From Conidiobolus incongruus B7586 (lineage: Eukaryota; Entomophthoromycota; Entomophthoromycetes; Entomophthorales; Conidiobolaceae): a stretch of 25,985 nucleotides of DNA. Of the stretch, positions 1 through 9,889 are shown piece after piece. Position 1 is the first letter of the stretch; every line of letters begins with the position of its first letter. The notes under the pieces were generated by a model, which did not search any database, was not told the DNA's origin, and was given only the letters and a program-made list of their open reading frames with translations. The stretch lies in NCBI GenBank assembly GCA_000697335.1, contig JNEM01008449.1, forward strand, positions 1 to 25,985, read 5' to 3'. The translations under genes and the position numbers were made by a program.

Positions 1-2399
1 ATATTATAAATTTATATGAACTTTTCAATATATTGATTTAAAATTATACTATTTTTTTAATATGTAAAACTATCTTTACCAAATATTATTTGTTTTGATA
101 ATATATATATTTTTGTTTATTATCTTTAATCATTAAATACAGTCATTTAACTTATAATTAAATCATATCATTTTAATTAATCAACTTCAAAACTTTGATT
201 ATATATTAGACAATTGATAGTTTTAATTCTACCCATAAGTTATAATTATAATAAAACATATTATGAGATTAATATAAAATTATATTTTATCGTATTGGAA
301 TTATCGAAAGATATAAAATTAATATATAATGTTTAGTTGAAAACTCATTGGATTCTATAACCAACTTTAACCACTTTATTAAACTTTGAATATAGTGCAA
401 TGGATGGGAGGATCAAGTAACTTAAATTTCTTGAAATAATGACTCGAGATACTTAGCTTGTATGGTAAAAGATCTATTTTTATATCACCCTGGAACTGCA
501 ATAGAGTTAAAGTCAAGGAATATTATACCTCAATCTAAAAATTAACAGAATTTGAAAAAATAAATAAAATATTTAAATATATTAACTCAAGGTATATCAT
601 AATAGAAAATTAAGTATATTACAATGTGAAAACCATTTATAATAAATATCTAGGTTATTCTCCAAAATTTCAATATATTTAATATAATCGACTATGCCTT
701 AGTTCAATACCAAGGGTCCCATTCTATAATAAAAGAACACCCCTCACGCGATGATTTTGTCGTCAAAGATTTTAAAAGTTTAATACACTTTGTATCATAT
801 TTTTCAGTATGATTCTTGAACATATGGACTTGAGAATGATTAAATAATGTCATTGTTAATTTATCTGCTAAGATAATTTGGCCCATTAAGAGTTATCACA
901 CTTCAATTTTTATATAGCCTACTTTAATTATTTTGGACTCACTTCTTGTTTATAAAATTTTTTTAAAGAAATATATTTATCATAATTAAGATATTTGATA
1001 TGTTCACTAATAGTTAATACTGATAAAGGCTTGTAATATGAAAGTTTTTTAATTATCTTTGTGATATATAATATTAATTATAATGTTTTTAATTTTATTT
1101 GAGATCCATCATCTAATAGTTTGGAACAATCTCATTGCTTAGCTGTGAGCTGAACTTGGATTTTGATATATTGATAAAAAATCGATTAAATTCCAGATTC
1201 AGTACCCTATTTTAATAAAATGAAAATATTGATTCAAAGATATTTCATATTATGAAATTTCATAATTAATTATTTTCCTTTTGGCCAAGCTCTCATATTG
1301 AAAATATATCTATCAATGTATTTTAAATTATATCTAGTACTTTGTAATAATTGATTTAAATTATTAGATTTAAATTTCAGAATTTGGCAAATCAGAAACA
1401 AATTTAATTTTAATTTGGGTGATAAAATATTATTGAAGCAATTCTAATAATCATATTAAATACACCCTATGCTTTAGGAAGCTACAAACAACTACACTTA
1501 AATTTAATCTAATGTTTGGAGCATTATATCTTTTAATAATATATTAATTTTTAATTTTTTTATTTAGATTTCTTCATTGTTGAAAAAATAATCTATTGAA
1601 AAAAGATACTAACTAATATTTGATATAAAGTTTAAGTAATTTCTTGATTATCCTGTTTATTAATTTATTGAATATCAAGTCAATTATTAAAGGAATGAAT
1701 CGAATCGAATCCGAAAAGCAAAAATAGATATAGGGTGAAAGAAATTATTAGTTGTAAATATCTGTTGTTTTTGTAAAGGAATTGTGATTAATATTGTTGA
1801 CTAATAGAATAGACATTGGATCCATATTTAAAGAATGGTTAAATTGAATATATCCATATATGGAGATAAATTGAGAGCAACTGCATAAACAATAGTTGAA
1901 ATCGATTGTCAGAATATATTAGAGTTGAATAAATAATAGTTTCAGTTATTGATATAATGATAAACATCAAGTGAATTCAAAATATTAAAAATTTTGGAAA
2001 ACAATGGAATATTATAGTAACACTATATTATTAAAGAAATTGGCTAATATGGAAGTGTTCAATGTAGTTGAATTCATTATTAATGACTGAGCTGATACTT
2101 CAAAAGTTAGATATGAGTCATTGAAATTCGAGAGTTTTGATTGGATGGATGAAATTTCGATTAATCATTTAATCTGAATATGATGTGATTTTGGGAAGAT
2201 ATTAGGAATAGTAGTCAAAACAAATGAGGCATAATAGAAATCAGTGTTATTGGATAAGATTTATTCAAAAGATGATTAATAATCTCAGATAATCAAATCA
2301 AATGAATATGACTAAAATAGACAATAATTTGAAAAAATATAAATTGATATGAATTCCATTTCAATCCCAGATAATATAAATTAATATCAAAGCTCAATC
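1..2399. other. AT-rich gene-free region upstream of the MET1-like gene
   Basis: I see no supportable gene. The stretch is mostly A+T with frequent stops in all frames. A slightly more complex patch lies at about 690-890, but its 60-residue minus-strand reading frame has no convincing relative. An 18-bp perfect palindrome lies at 1249-1266 and overlaps a second one at 1242-1258; in DNA this AT-rich both may be chance. From about 1690 to 2390 the plus strand becomes purine-rich (42 of 60 bases at 1681-1740), running up to the start codon of the next gene. It may hold the promoter and leader of that gene or a worn-out coding sequence. Confidence 0.5.
2113..2121. promoter_or_regulatory. AP-1/Gcn4-like palindrome ATGAGTCAT
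   Basis: The 9-bp palindrome ATGAGTCAT lies 279 bp upstream of the MET1-like start codon. It matches the binding site of fungal bZIP activators of the Gcn4/AP-1 type, which are known to act on amino-acid and sulfur-pathway genes. A single match in AT-rich DNA is weak evidence. Confidence 0.3.
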
Positions 2400-3695
2400 A
2401 TGAATAATAAAATGCATTCTAGGCCATTAAAAGTAATATATAAAGGTAATCATCATCACTTTCTAGTAGTCGGGAATCACTGCAGAGCAACAGGAATGCT
2501 GGATCATTCTCTTAGATCTGGTGCTTATGTGACCTGGATTCGACCTGGCCAGGCTAATACACATTGTATTCAGCCAATACCATCACCCGATCGATTAAAC
2601 ATTATGGAAATAGACTGCCTTGACAATTTGAATCATTTCGATTTACTCCAATTTAACATGATACTAATTGAATCACAGCATAGCGAATATTTTGATCACC
2701 TGTATGAACTTAGCCAAACAGCAAGGGTTCCGGTGTTCGTTCTAGATAGCTGGGAATTAAGTCAAGTGTGGTTAGAGGACTGTGCAAGAGAATTTGACAC
2801 TGGTCTTCATTTAACACATAGCGCTTGCCCATTTTACACCATGAGCACCCATTCTGCTCACATGGAAACAGAAGAGCTTCATCCTCAAGAGATCCCCCAC
2901 TCTCCGTCGGACGAGGGATTTCACAGCTGGAATAGCATAGATGCCACTTCAAGGAGCACTTCACCGTCGATACGTCCCAAAGTATATCTCGTTGGAGCTG
3001 GTCCAGGAGATCCCAAACTTTTGACCGTAGCTGCTCGCTCGCTCCTAGAGTCGGCCAAGGTAGTGATAGCAGATCGACTGATCCCAGGATCCATCTTAAG
3101 CATTATCAAGGGCGAATTGAAAATCGCCAATAAGTTTCAGGGAAATGCACATTTTGCTCAAGAGGAAATCTATGAATGGTGTCTGAAAGCGCTAGACAAA
3201 GGACAAGATGTCATTAGGCTCAAGGGCGGAGACCCTTTTATCTTTGGACGGGGTGGTGAGGAAGTTTTGCGATTCCGTAAGCATGGATATCAGAGTATTG
3301 TCATCCCTGGGATCTCAAGCAGTTTTTCAGGACCGCTTTTATCCAACATTCCGCTCACCCACAGAGGAGTCGCTAATCAAATCCTAGTCACGACCGGAAG
3401 GAACTCGGATGGCTCAATCCCTTCGATCCCTCCATACGACCAACACAGGACTTTGGTGGTACTGATGTCTGTTCATAGACTCAGTACAATCTGCAAGCAT
3501 TTAATCGATTGTGCCTATCCCAACGAAACACCCCTTGCAATAGTCGAGAGAGCATCCATGCCAGATCACAAAACTACCAAGCTAACAATCCAAGACGCTT
3601 TCCATTTCAATACCTCTTCCATACAGCAGCCTGCCCTCATAGTTGTAGGAAATGTAATTCATACACTTGAAACCAGTATTTCGAAATTGCTATAA
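2400..3695 (+). CDS. MET1: Uroporphyrinogen-III C-methyltransferase (siroheme synthesis, Met1-like)
   Basis: This intronless 431-aa protein is predicted to use S-adenosylmethionine to methylate uroporphyrinogen III to precorrin-2. That is the committed step to siroheme, the cofactor of sulfite and nitrite reductases, in the cytosol. The tetrapyrrole-methylase domain spans about residues 194-420. It shows the N-terminal glycine loop VGAGPGDPKLLT (198-209), RLKGGDPFIFGRGGEE (273-288), PGISSS (303-308), LTHRGVANQ (319-327) and a closing PALIVVGNV. Residues about 10-140 resemble the Met8/CysG-type NAD-binding fold seen at the N-terminus of fungal Met1 (LVVGNHCRATGMLDHSLRSG), but the glycine-rich motif is degraded, so this part is probably not a working dehydrogenase. 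A low-complexity linker (about 145-192) joins the two. The start at 2400 has A at -3; Met5 is a possible alternative. The gene is much richer in GC than its flanks. Its presence suggests assimilation of sulfate and/or nitrate. Confidence 0.9.
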   Translation: MNNKMHSRPLKVIYKGNHHHFLVVGNHCRATGMLDHSLRSGAYVTWIRPGQANTHCIQPIPSPDRLNIMEIDCLDNLNHFDLLQFNMILIESQHSEYFDHLYELSQTARVPVFVLDSWELSQVWLEDCAREFDTGLHLTHSACPFYTMSTHSAHMETEELHPQEIPHSPSDEGFHSWNSIDATSRSTSPSIRPKVYLVGAGPGDPKLLTVAARSLLESAKVVIADRLIPGSILSIIKGELKIANKFQGNAHFAQEEIYEWCLKALDKGQDVIRLKGGDPFIFGRGGEEVLRFRKHGYQSIVIPGISSSFSGPLLSNIPLTHRGVANQILVTTGRNSDGSIPSIPPYDQHRTLVVLMSVHRLSTICKHLIDCAYPNETPLAIVERASMPDHKTTKLTIQDAFHFNTSSIQQPALIVVGNVIHTLETSISKLL

Positions 3696-4290
3696 CCCAG
3701 TCATTCATCTCAATTCAACCATTTTTGTATATACCACGTCATTATTAGTGTCTTGCAATGACAGATACATTAACAATTTAAATCGAATTCATAGGTCAAA
3801 TATATTATCTAAAATCTTTTAAACTATATCCCACTTTATAATAATTCCTTTACATAATAATCGCAATGTTTTATTTCATCTATATTTTGATTAATAACAT
3901 ATATTACTAATTTGACTTTTGTAACAAAATTTTCAAATCACTAGAAATCTTTTTTAGATTTAATTTATCACGATTTTTATAACCAGTTAAAAATGATTAA
4001 ACCTATCTATCTATATATTACAATAATTTGGTTAATTAAATACAATCATAATATATAAAATTTAAATTAGATGACATTATATATAATAATATTTGTGGAA
4101 TTATACTGAACTTATATTCCTTTTTCGTTTAATAGCATAAATCGTATTAATGAAATATTTTCAAGTTATAGCAATTAATATATTTTTATTATGGATGCAA
4201 AATAAAATAAATTTATCCCATAAAAATGAAAATTATTAAATTTAATGTAAATTATCGTAATATCTAGATCAAAATATTCAGATTTCCAAA
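3696..4290. other. Intergenic spacer MET1-like to TFB1
   Basis: These 595 bp of AT-rich DNA lie between two genes transcribed in the same direction. They must contain the 3' end of the first and the promoter of the second. I see no open frame, RNA gene or clear motif. Confidence 0.5.
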
Positions 4291-6235
4291 ATGACTAGTA
4301 ATAATTCAAATATAGATAACTTTTTACTTCCAGGTGAACGTTTAATTGAAAAATTTGACTATGTATTGTTTAAGAAAAGACCGTTAACTATTTATTGGAC
4401 CAATATGCGACTATGCTGGATATTCACAGGAACCGATAAAATGGATTTTATTAGACATAATCAAATCCAAGGTTTACACCACACATACTTTCTCTTTTAT
4501 TATACTGACGTCTTGATTAGCTCAATTTGCTTCTCAACCTCCAAGGTGCTTGTTAAAGATAGATTACTTAGAAGCTAATTCAACTGAAACCACTAGCATT
4601 GTATTCCTTTTCAAAACGATCGAACTTAGAGACAAATTGATATCCTTAATAACCCCTGTTATTAAAAAAGAAGATAAAAACGCTACAGAGAATGTATCCA
4701 AATCCTCCGCCTCCAAAAATGCTCAAGAATCTGTTACTAAACCTGACCTCAGCTCACTGATACTTCCTAAGCAGCCAAAAATAATTTCTCCTGTCGAGAT
4801 AAAAATTCGAAAAGCGCTACTTACCAAGAACCGCCCACTTGCTGACCTGCATAATGATTTAGTGATTAAAGGAGTCTTGACTGAAGAAGAATTTTGGGAG
4901 AATCGCAAGAATCAGCTGGACGACCAACTCATTCAGCTGACTCAGCCCAAAGCACAATCATCTGGCTGGGTAGACATTAAAGCTGAAACTAATGAAGGTC
5001 AAGGCAGTAAATACACTTTGACTCCGGAAATCATACACTCCATCTTTCTCCAGCATCCATTAGTTCAAAAGGCTTATGAAGAGCATGTTCCTGACAAGAT
5101 GACTGAAGAATCATTTTGGAAACGTTACTTCGGCTCCAGGTACTTCCATAGAAATTTGAATGCATCCCAGAGTGGCCAGTCAATCGAAGATGAATTATTT
5201 GACAAACTTCTGGAGCAAGACGATGCCGAGGCTCAGTCTGCTGCCTCCAAATTTGATCATAGCAAAATAAGTAGATTAATTGACTTGGAAGCCAGTTTTG
5301 GAGACCGACCAGAAACTGGAAATCGCCCTGATTTCACTATGGTGCCAGGAACTGACACCAAAGCATTGTCATTGATACGCCAATTTAACCAGCATTCACA
5401 GCAAGTTCTTAGAAATGCCAAGCGTAAAAGAGATGAAGAAGAGGCAATATCTCAAGACAAGCTTTACGAAGAAGCTACCATCATTGAAGATTTGAAAATA
5501 CCTCAGCCCATTTCGGAAGTCCCTCTTAATATCAAAAGCAACTCTCAGTACTCACAAAACCCCAATCAAATAGATGTAGAAAAACACAAGACAGAACAAC
5601 TGGTAATTGACCTTATTTCGTCCCTAACTTTTTAACTTACTGCTAATATCTAGAATCGCAAGCAAAAATGCAAGGATTTCTTGAATTCTTATCGTCACCA
5701 TTTCGGCTTTCCTATTAATAAGGTTAAATCATCTTACATATTATAATAATAATTATCACTAATTATGATCATAGTACTGGCATTCCAAAGCTAATAAAGT
5801 AGCAGGTGATCGCCTCACTTCAATTGTGTCCAGAAAAGCAGCTCAAGCCTCACGCCACTTAAATACTGAGAGTAAGTCAATGAATGATATTTTGTTAATC
5901 AATATCTAATCAAAACTATAGAAATCAATCTTCCTTCAGAGGTATTGGACCATGTATCTAAAGAGTTTGCGGTTCTTTGTGAACTTCTTCGCCATTTCTG
6001 GTCCTGTCTCAACTCTACTCCATCTAATGATACATACGATAAGCTTGAAAGAATCATGAAAAGCATTAGGGCCAGAGATAAAGTATTGAAAGAATGGATC
6101 AACAAATTCAAAGAGACAGATAAATCTCAATACCCTGCATTGCACAAATACATTGGACCAATTCTTAACAGCACTGCCAAAGCAGCCAAAGTTTTTAAAT
6201 ATCTACACAATAACCAATCAACTCAGCATCACTAA
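4291..6235 (+). CDS. TFB1: TFIIH core subunit p62/Tfb1 (spliced, 5 exons)
   Basis: This is a structural subunit of the TFIIH core, acting in RNA polymerase II initiation and nucleotide excision repair. I read exons 4291-4471, 4521-5602, 5654-5722, 5775-5871 and 5922-6235, giving 580 aa. Introns are 49, 51, 52 and 50 nt, with CTAAT- or CTGAC-type branch sites. An N-terminal PH-like domain (about 1-105) carries the family's LTIYWTNMRLCWIFTGTDK stretch. BSD domain 1 lies near 150-200 (EEEFW at 182-186) and BSD domain 2 near 222-272 (ESFWKRYFGSRYFHR, 257-271). The C-terminal signature CELLRHFWSCL (496-506) matches p62. Length fits the family (human about 548). Two donors are weak: GTTTAC for intron 1 and GTTAAA for intron 3. 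Reading through intron 1 gives an early stop at 4576-4578. Exons 3 and 4 are short and poorly conserved, so those two joins are the least certain. It converges on RPL12. Confidence 0.88.
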
Positions 6236-6326
6236 ACTATATTTGGAATAATATTAAACCTGATTTTTTTCCTTGTAATTTATATTTAATAACTAAGTCA
6301 TTCTATAATTTAAGATCAAATATTGA

Positions 6327-6332
6327 AATAAA
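6327..6332 (+). terminator. Possible poly(A) signal AATAAA for TFB1
   Basis: AATAAA occurs 92 nt after the TFB1 stop codon. Such hexamers are common by chance in this DNA. Confidence 0.3.
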
Positions 6333-7199
6333 CATTTAAATGCATGAGATATAACTTAATAAAAGAGATTTTTAAAATATTAACAAATGATTATTTGTAT
6401 ATTTAATATATGTAAAAATTTATAAATATAAACTACAAAAATTACAAACTTCAGTGTTATCAATATTAAAAATTATATAAATAATATGTAAATTTAAACT
6501 CTAAACAAATATAAATAATCATCATTATAAAATAAAATAAAACGTTATGAAAAAACCAATAAAAAATAATTTTATTAGAAATTATATTTATTGAGGGGAA
6601 ATTATGAAAATAATTGTATAACAATAGATATGATAAATAAAAATTTATGCATATTTAAATAATGATTAAATATCATATTGAAAATAGAGAAAACTTAAAA
6701 AGATAGTAAGTAAAATGGTAAAAGTATAGAACGAATAATGAATAAAAAGGTGGTAGAAATTGAAAAAAAAATATAATGACAAACAAGTTGGAATTGAAAA
6801 TAAGTGAAAAATGAAATTGAATGTGAGTAAAAGAAATTTGGTGATTAAATGGAAGAAGGATTGAAATCTGATAAACCCTAATAACTCAAAATACCATATA
6901 AAAATGAAATTGAAATATAGCAACAGTATTATTACAACCAGGCAAGAAAAAGAAAATATGATGCTGAAATAAAAAATATGTACAAACCCCAAATAGATAA
7001 TGTGAAATGATGAGAATAGCGAAAAGAATATAGGCCTTGGAGACAAAACTGTATTAAAATTTCTTGAAATAGATAAAGATATCTAATAAAAGAACCTTGA
7101 AGAAAATGGTTAGTTTAATCATAAAAAATGAATCTAAAATAGATGTGGTCGAAGTGTTTATACATATCCTCCCAAACGGACACTTTGAAGTTGGTGGAA

Positions 7200-7205
7200 T
7201 TTATT
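7200..7205 (-). terminator. Poly(A) signal AATAAA for RPL12
   Basis: On the minus strand AATAAA lies 22 nt after the RPL12 stop codon, a typical spacing for a short fungal 3' UTR. Confidence 0.4.
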
Positions 7206-7226
7206 TCTCAAAAAAATACAATTCTT

Positions 7227-7861
7227 TTAGTTTTCCTAAAGTAAAATATATTAATATAAAATAATATAGTCAATTAAATAATAAACTTACGGGAACTTCA
7301 ATTTCACCAGCAGCGATCTTGTCGGAGATATCCTTGGGAGATTCACCTTCAACAGTACAACCAACGGAGAAACAAGTACCGAGGATTTCCTTGACAACTC
7401 CTTGGAGAGTACGGGCAAGAGACTTTTCTCTCATGACACGAGCAACTTCGATAACTTGGTCCAAAGTCAAGTTACCGTTGTGCTTGATGTTCTTTTCCTT
7501 CTTACGATCACGGTAGGGTTCTTTGAGAGCCTTGATGACTAAAGCGGAGGCAGTAGGAACAACGGAGACGGTGGCTTGACGGTTTTGGATGGTCAATTGG
7601 ACGGTGACACGGAGACCCTTCCAGTCACCAGTAGCCTTGGCGATATCTTCACCAACCTTCTTGGGAGATAAACCCAAGGGACCGATCTTGGGGGCTAAAG
7701 CGGAAGAAGCACCAACTTCACCACCAGTAGCACGCAAGTAGACTAAAATGATAGGTTAGCTCTCAGTTGATGGCAATGAGAATGCGATGATCATGATTAT
7801 AATTCATCGCAAGTTAAAACTTACTAATTTTAACTTCGTTGGGGTCGTTCTTAGGAGGCAT
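7227..7861 (-). CDS. RPL12: 60S ribosomal protein L12 (uL11), 3 exons
   Basis: This protein is part of the ribosomal stalk base, where it binds the GTPase-centre region of large-subunit rRNA and supports elongation-factor action. Minus-strand exons are 7861-7825, 7742-7291 and 7235-7227, giving 165 aa, the same length as yeast Rpl12. It begins [20 protein letters not shown], continues with the signature [15 protein letters not shown] and includes [18 protein letters not shown] and [13 protein letters not shown]. Intron 1 (7743-7824, 82 nt) interrupts an isoleucine codon after 12 full codons and ends after a GCTAAC branch site. Intron 2 (7236-7290, 55 nt) leaves a final exon encoding only Glu-Asn-stop, in line with the family's short tail after V-E-x-P. 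If intron 2 were retained the tail would read VSLLFN instead. Both introns have GTAAGT donors. Upstream lie a CCAAT array and a possible 5' UTR intron. Confidence 0.95.
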
Positions 7862-7873
7862 ATCGAATATTAA

Positions 7874-7947
7874 CTACTTGGTAAAGAGGGTAAGTAATGG
7901 ATGTTATTGGATTATATTTTATTATTGTTATATTATTATGGTTTTAC
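7874..7947 (-). other. Possible 5' UTR intron of RPL12
   Basis: On the minus strand a GTAAAA donor (from 7947) and a CAAGTAG acceptor (ending 7874) bracket 74 nt of AT-rich sequence. It ends 12 nt before the RPL12 start codon. The sequence upstream of the donor is GC-richer and pyrimidine-rich (TCTCTCTC), like a transcription start region. There is no cDNA to prove it. Confidence 0.35.
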
Positions 7948-8008
7948 CTCAACGGAAAACCGCTATGGTGCTTTGAGAGAGAGGGACCAAAGTAACTAAT
8001 TGAACCAC

Positions 8009-8082
8009 CCAATTAGACCGAATTTTTTTCAGAATTGTGGTCCAATTGATTTTCAACCCCCGATGGTCCAATTTTATTTCAA
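8009..8082. promoter_or_regulatory. RPL12 promoter: three CCAAT boxes, two in a direct repeat
   Basis: CCAAT occurs at 8009-8013, 8042-8046 and 8068-8072, all in the same orientation and 148-211 bp upstream of the RPL12 start codon. The second and third lie in a 19-bp direct repeat (8038-8056 and 8064-8082; TGGTCCAATT then TTTCAA, 16 of 19 identical). This suggests binding sites for the CCAAT complex (Hap2/3/5, NF-Y) or another RP-gene activator. Confidence 0.5.
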
Positions 8083-9844
8083 ACGAGGTGATCAAATTAT
8101 TTGGACTATTTTCTCTTTCAAATACACATCAAATTTATCTATAGTAAACAATATTATTTATTATTTATATACAACGTATAATTTAATATTTTGAAATATT
8201 ATTTATCATATGTTTATTTGTCTTATTAGATCAAGTTAATATCAATATCAATTCAAATTATGATCTATTCTATAATTTATTCATACTTGTTTTATTGAAT
8301 ATATATATATATTATTTGACTAGTATATTATCTATAATATTGAATTTTTTATTAAAACCTTAATAAAAACATATAAGTTGATGATTTAACAATATAATCA
8401 ATATAGCAATCAATAATCCATGACAACTCCATTTTTAAGACCAAAATATACAGAATTTACTGGTATAAGCATGGCTAATATTAAAACTAAAAAGATTGCT
8501 GAATAACATATTATAATATTGATTTTCAAATGAAAACTAATTATCAATAAGCTTGAAATCAAATATATTTTAAACTATATTTTAATACTGGCATTCTTAT
8601 TGGATCTGCTTGCAATATTTATAAACATTTCCGTCAATTAAACAATGAATTTAATCTCAATTTCTCAGTAAAAAAGATGAGTTTAATTATTACCATCTTA
8701 TTTCCTTTATACAATTATAATTAAATGGCTTATTGACAAACTATTAATTTATCAAATCATCATCATTTATAATTACTACAGTTTTAATTAATTTTCTCCA
8801 CAATACATTAAATCTGTTATATATAGTTTCAAATCCTATATATTAAAAATACTGTCCTTCAAATCTATACAGTAAATTTATGTTATAGTGATAGAACTAT
8901 GGATTGTAAAACAATATTAATATTACTATTATTATTTTAAAAATTTACATATGAATATCTTCAATAAATGTAGAGTATAGCATTTTTTAATTGATAAACC
9001 AATCTCATATATATTAAAACTATAATATTTTAAACTAAATTATTATTATTATTTGTACTAATACAAATATTAAATAATATAACTTCAAAAAAATTGGTTC
9101 ATTAAGTTATGAAACTGAATTGTGGTAATTTTAAAGTGTTTATCATATAATACAAAATTTAATTAAATAAATTAATAAAATATTCATATATCTTTTTCAT
9201 ATTATTTTTTAAATATTTTCATTAGTATTATATTAAGGCTGTAATTAAGCAACCTCAAAACGAGTTGATAATATTTACAGTATAACTTCGTTCTTACTAT
9301 TTATAAATAATTATTGTATTATAATGCAAAAAAAATTTCATTGAAATCAAATATTTGAAAAAGAATATTTTGAAAATTAATCAAAATAAATTATTTAGTG
9401 AATATAGTAATATAATAAAAAATAAATCATTTTCCAAATCACTACTTTCATATATTATTCAGTATAATGTTAAAACCAAATTAATAGATTATATTAAAAT
9501 TATATTTAATATTAAAAATACAATTTAATAATTTTAAATACATAAACAATATATCAATAATTTAATAATAAAACATCAAATACAGTTGTCCACCCACTAG
9601 ATCACATAAATTTTGACAAATTGTATGATATATAGTATTAATTCATTATATCATGGAATTATATTAAATTCTTTTTATCAAAAATATCGTATAATAATCA
9701 ATATGTAGAAGACGAAACACGATTAAACGTCTAATTTGGAATATAATTTAGTGTAGGGAAAAGTGTGTATTGTTACTCTATATTTTGCTCAAAAGAATCA
9801 GCTTAATTTTGTGAGCCATAATTGATAGCTTTCAACTTTTACAA

Positions 9845-9849
<5 letters not shown>

Positions 9850-9886
<37 letters not shown>
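9850..9886. repeat. AT dinucleotide microsatellite
   Basis: An uninterrupted run of about 18 AT units lies in non-coding DNA. Shorter runs occur at about 18542-18563 and 18990-19009. Confidence 0.95.

Positions 9887-9889
<3 letters not shown>

Larger units (their letters stand above)
6236..7226. other. Convergent intergenic region with a long purine-rich tract
   Basis: This region separates the 3' ends of TFB1 and RPL12. From about 6680 to 7080 the plus strand is strongly purine-biased (46 of 60 bases at 6721-6780, 44 of 60 at 6781-6840). The minus strand therefore has few stops and a 126-codon open frame at 6666-7046. That frame encodes only F/L/I/Y/S-rich sequence, as expected from a pyrimidine-rich strand, and I do not call it a gene. 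A 52-codon frame at 7106-7264 (+) overlaps the last RPL12 exon and intron in antisense and is probably chance, though 7140-7200 is less AT-rich and likely holds the RPL12 3' UTR. Confidence 0.5.

Noticed and set aside
704-886. 60-codon minus-strand frame with a faint look of a retroelement Gag segment
   Set aside because: Too short and too weak; no supporting protein region or terminal repeats nearby. No virus-like element is claimed.
1242-1266. Two overlapping AT-rich palindromes (17 and 18 bp)
   Set aside because: Nearly all A/T, far from any gene, and plausible by chance at this composition.
6666-7046. 126-codon hydrophobic minus-strand open frame
   Set aside because: Its F/L/I/Y/S-only composition follows from a pyrimidine-rich strand; no domain, and no codon pattern like the real genes.
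7106-7264. 52-codon plus-strand frame
   Set aside because: Antisense to the RPL12 last exon, intron and 3' UTR; no recognisable protein.
7743-7824. Box C/D snoRNA in RPL12 intron 1 (GCGATGA and CTGA present)
   Set aside because: The C-box match is imperfect, no terminal stem brings the boxes together, and the strong hairpin would bury the C box.
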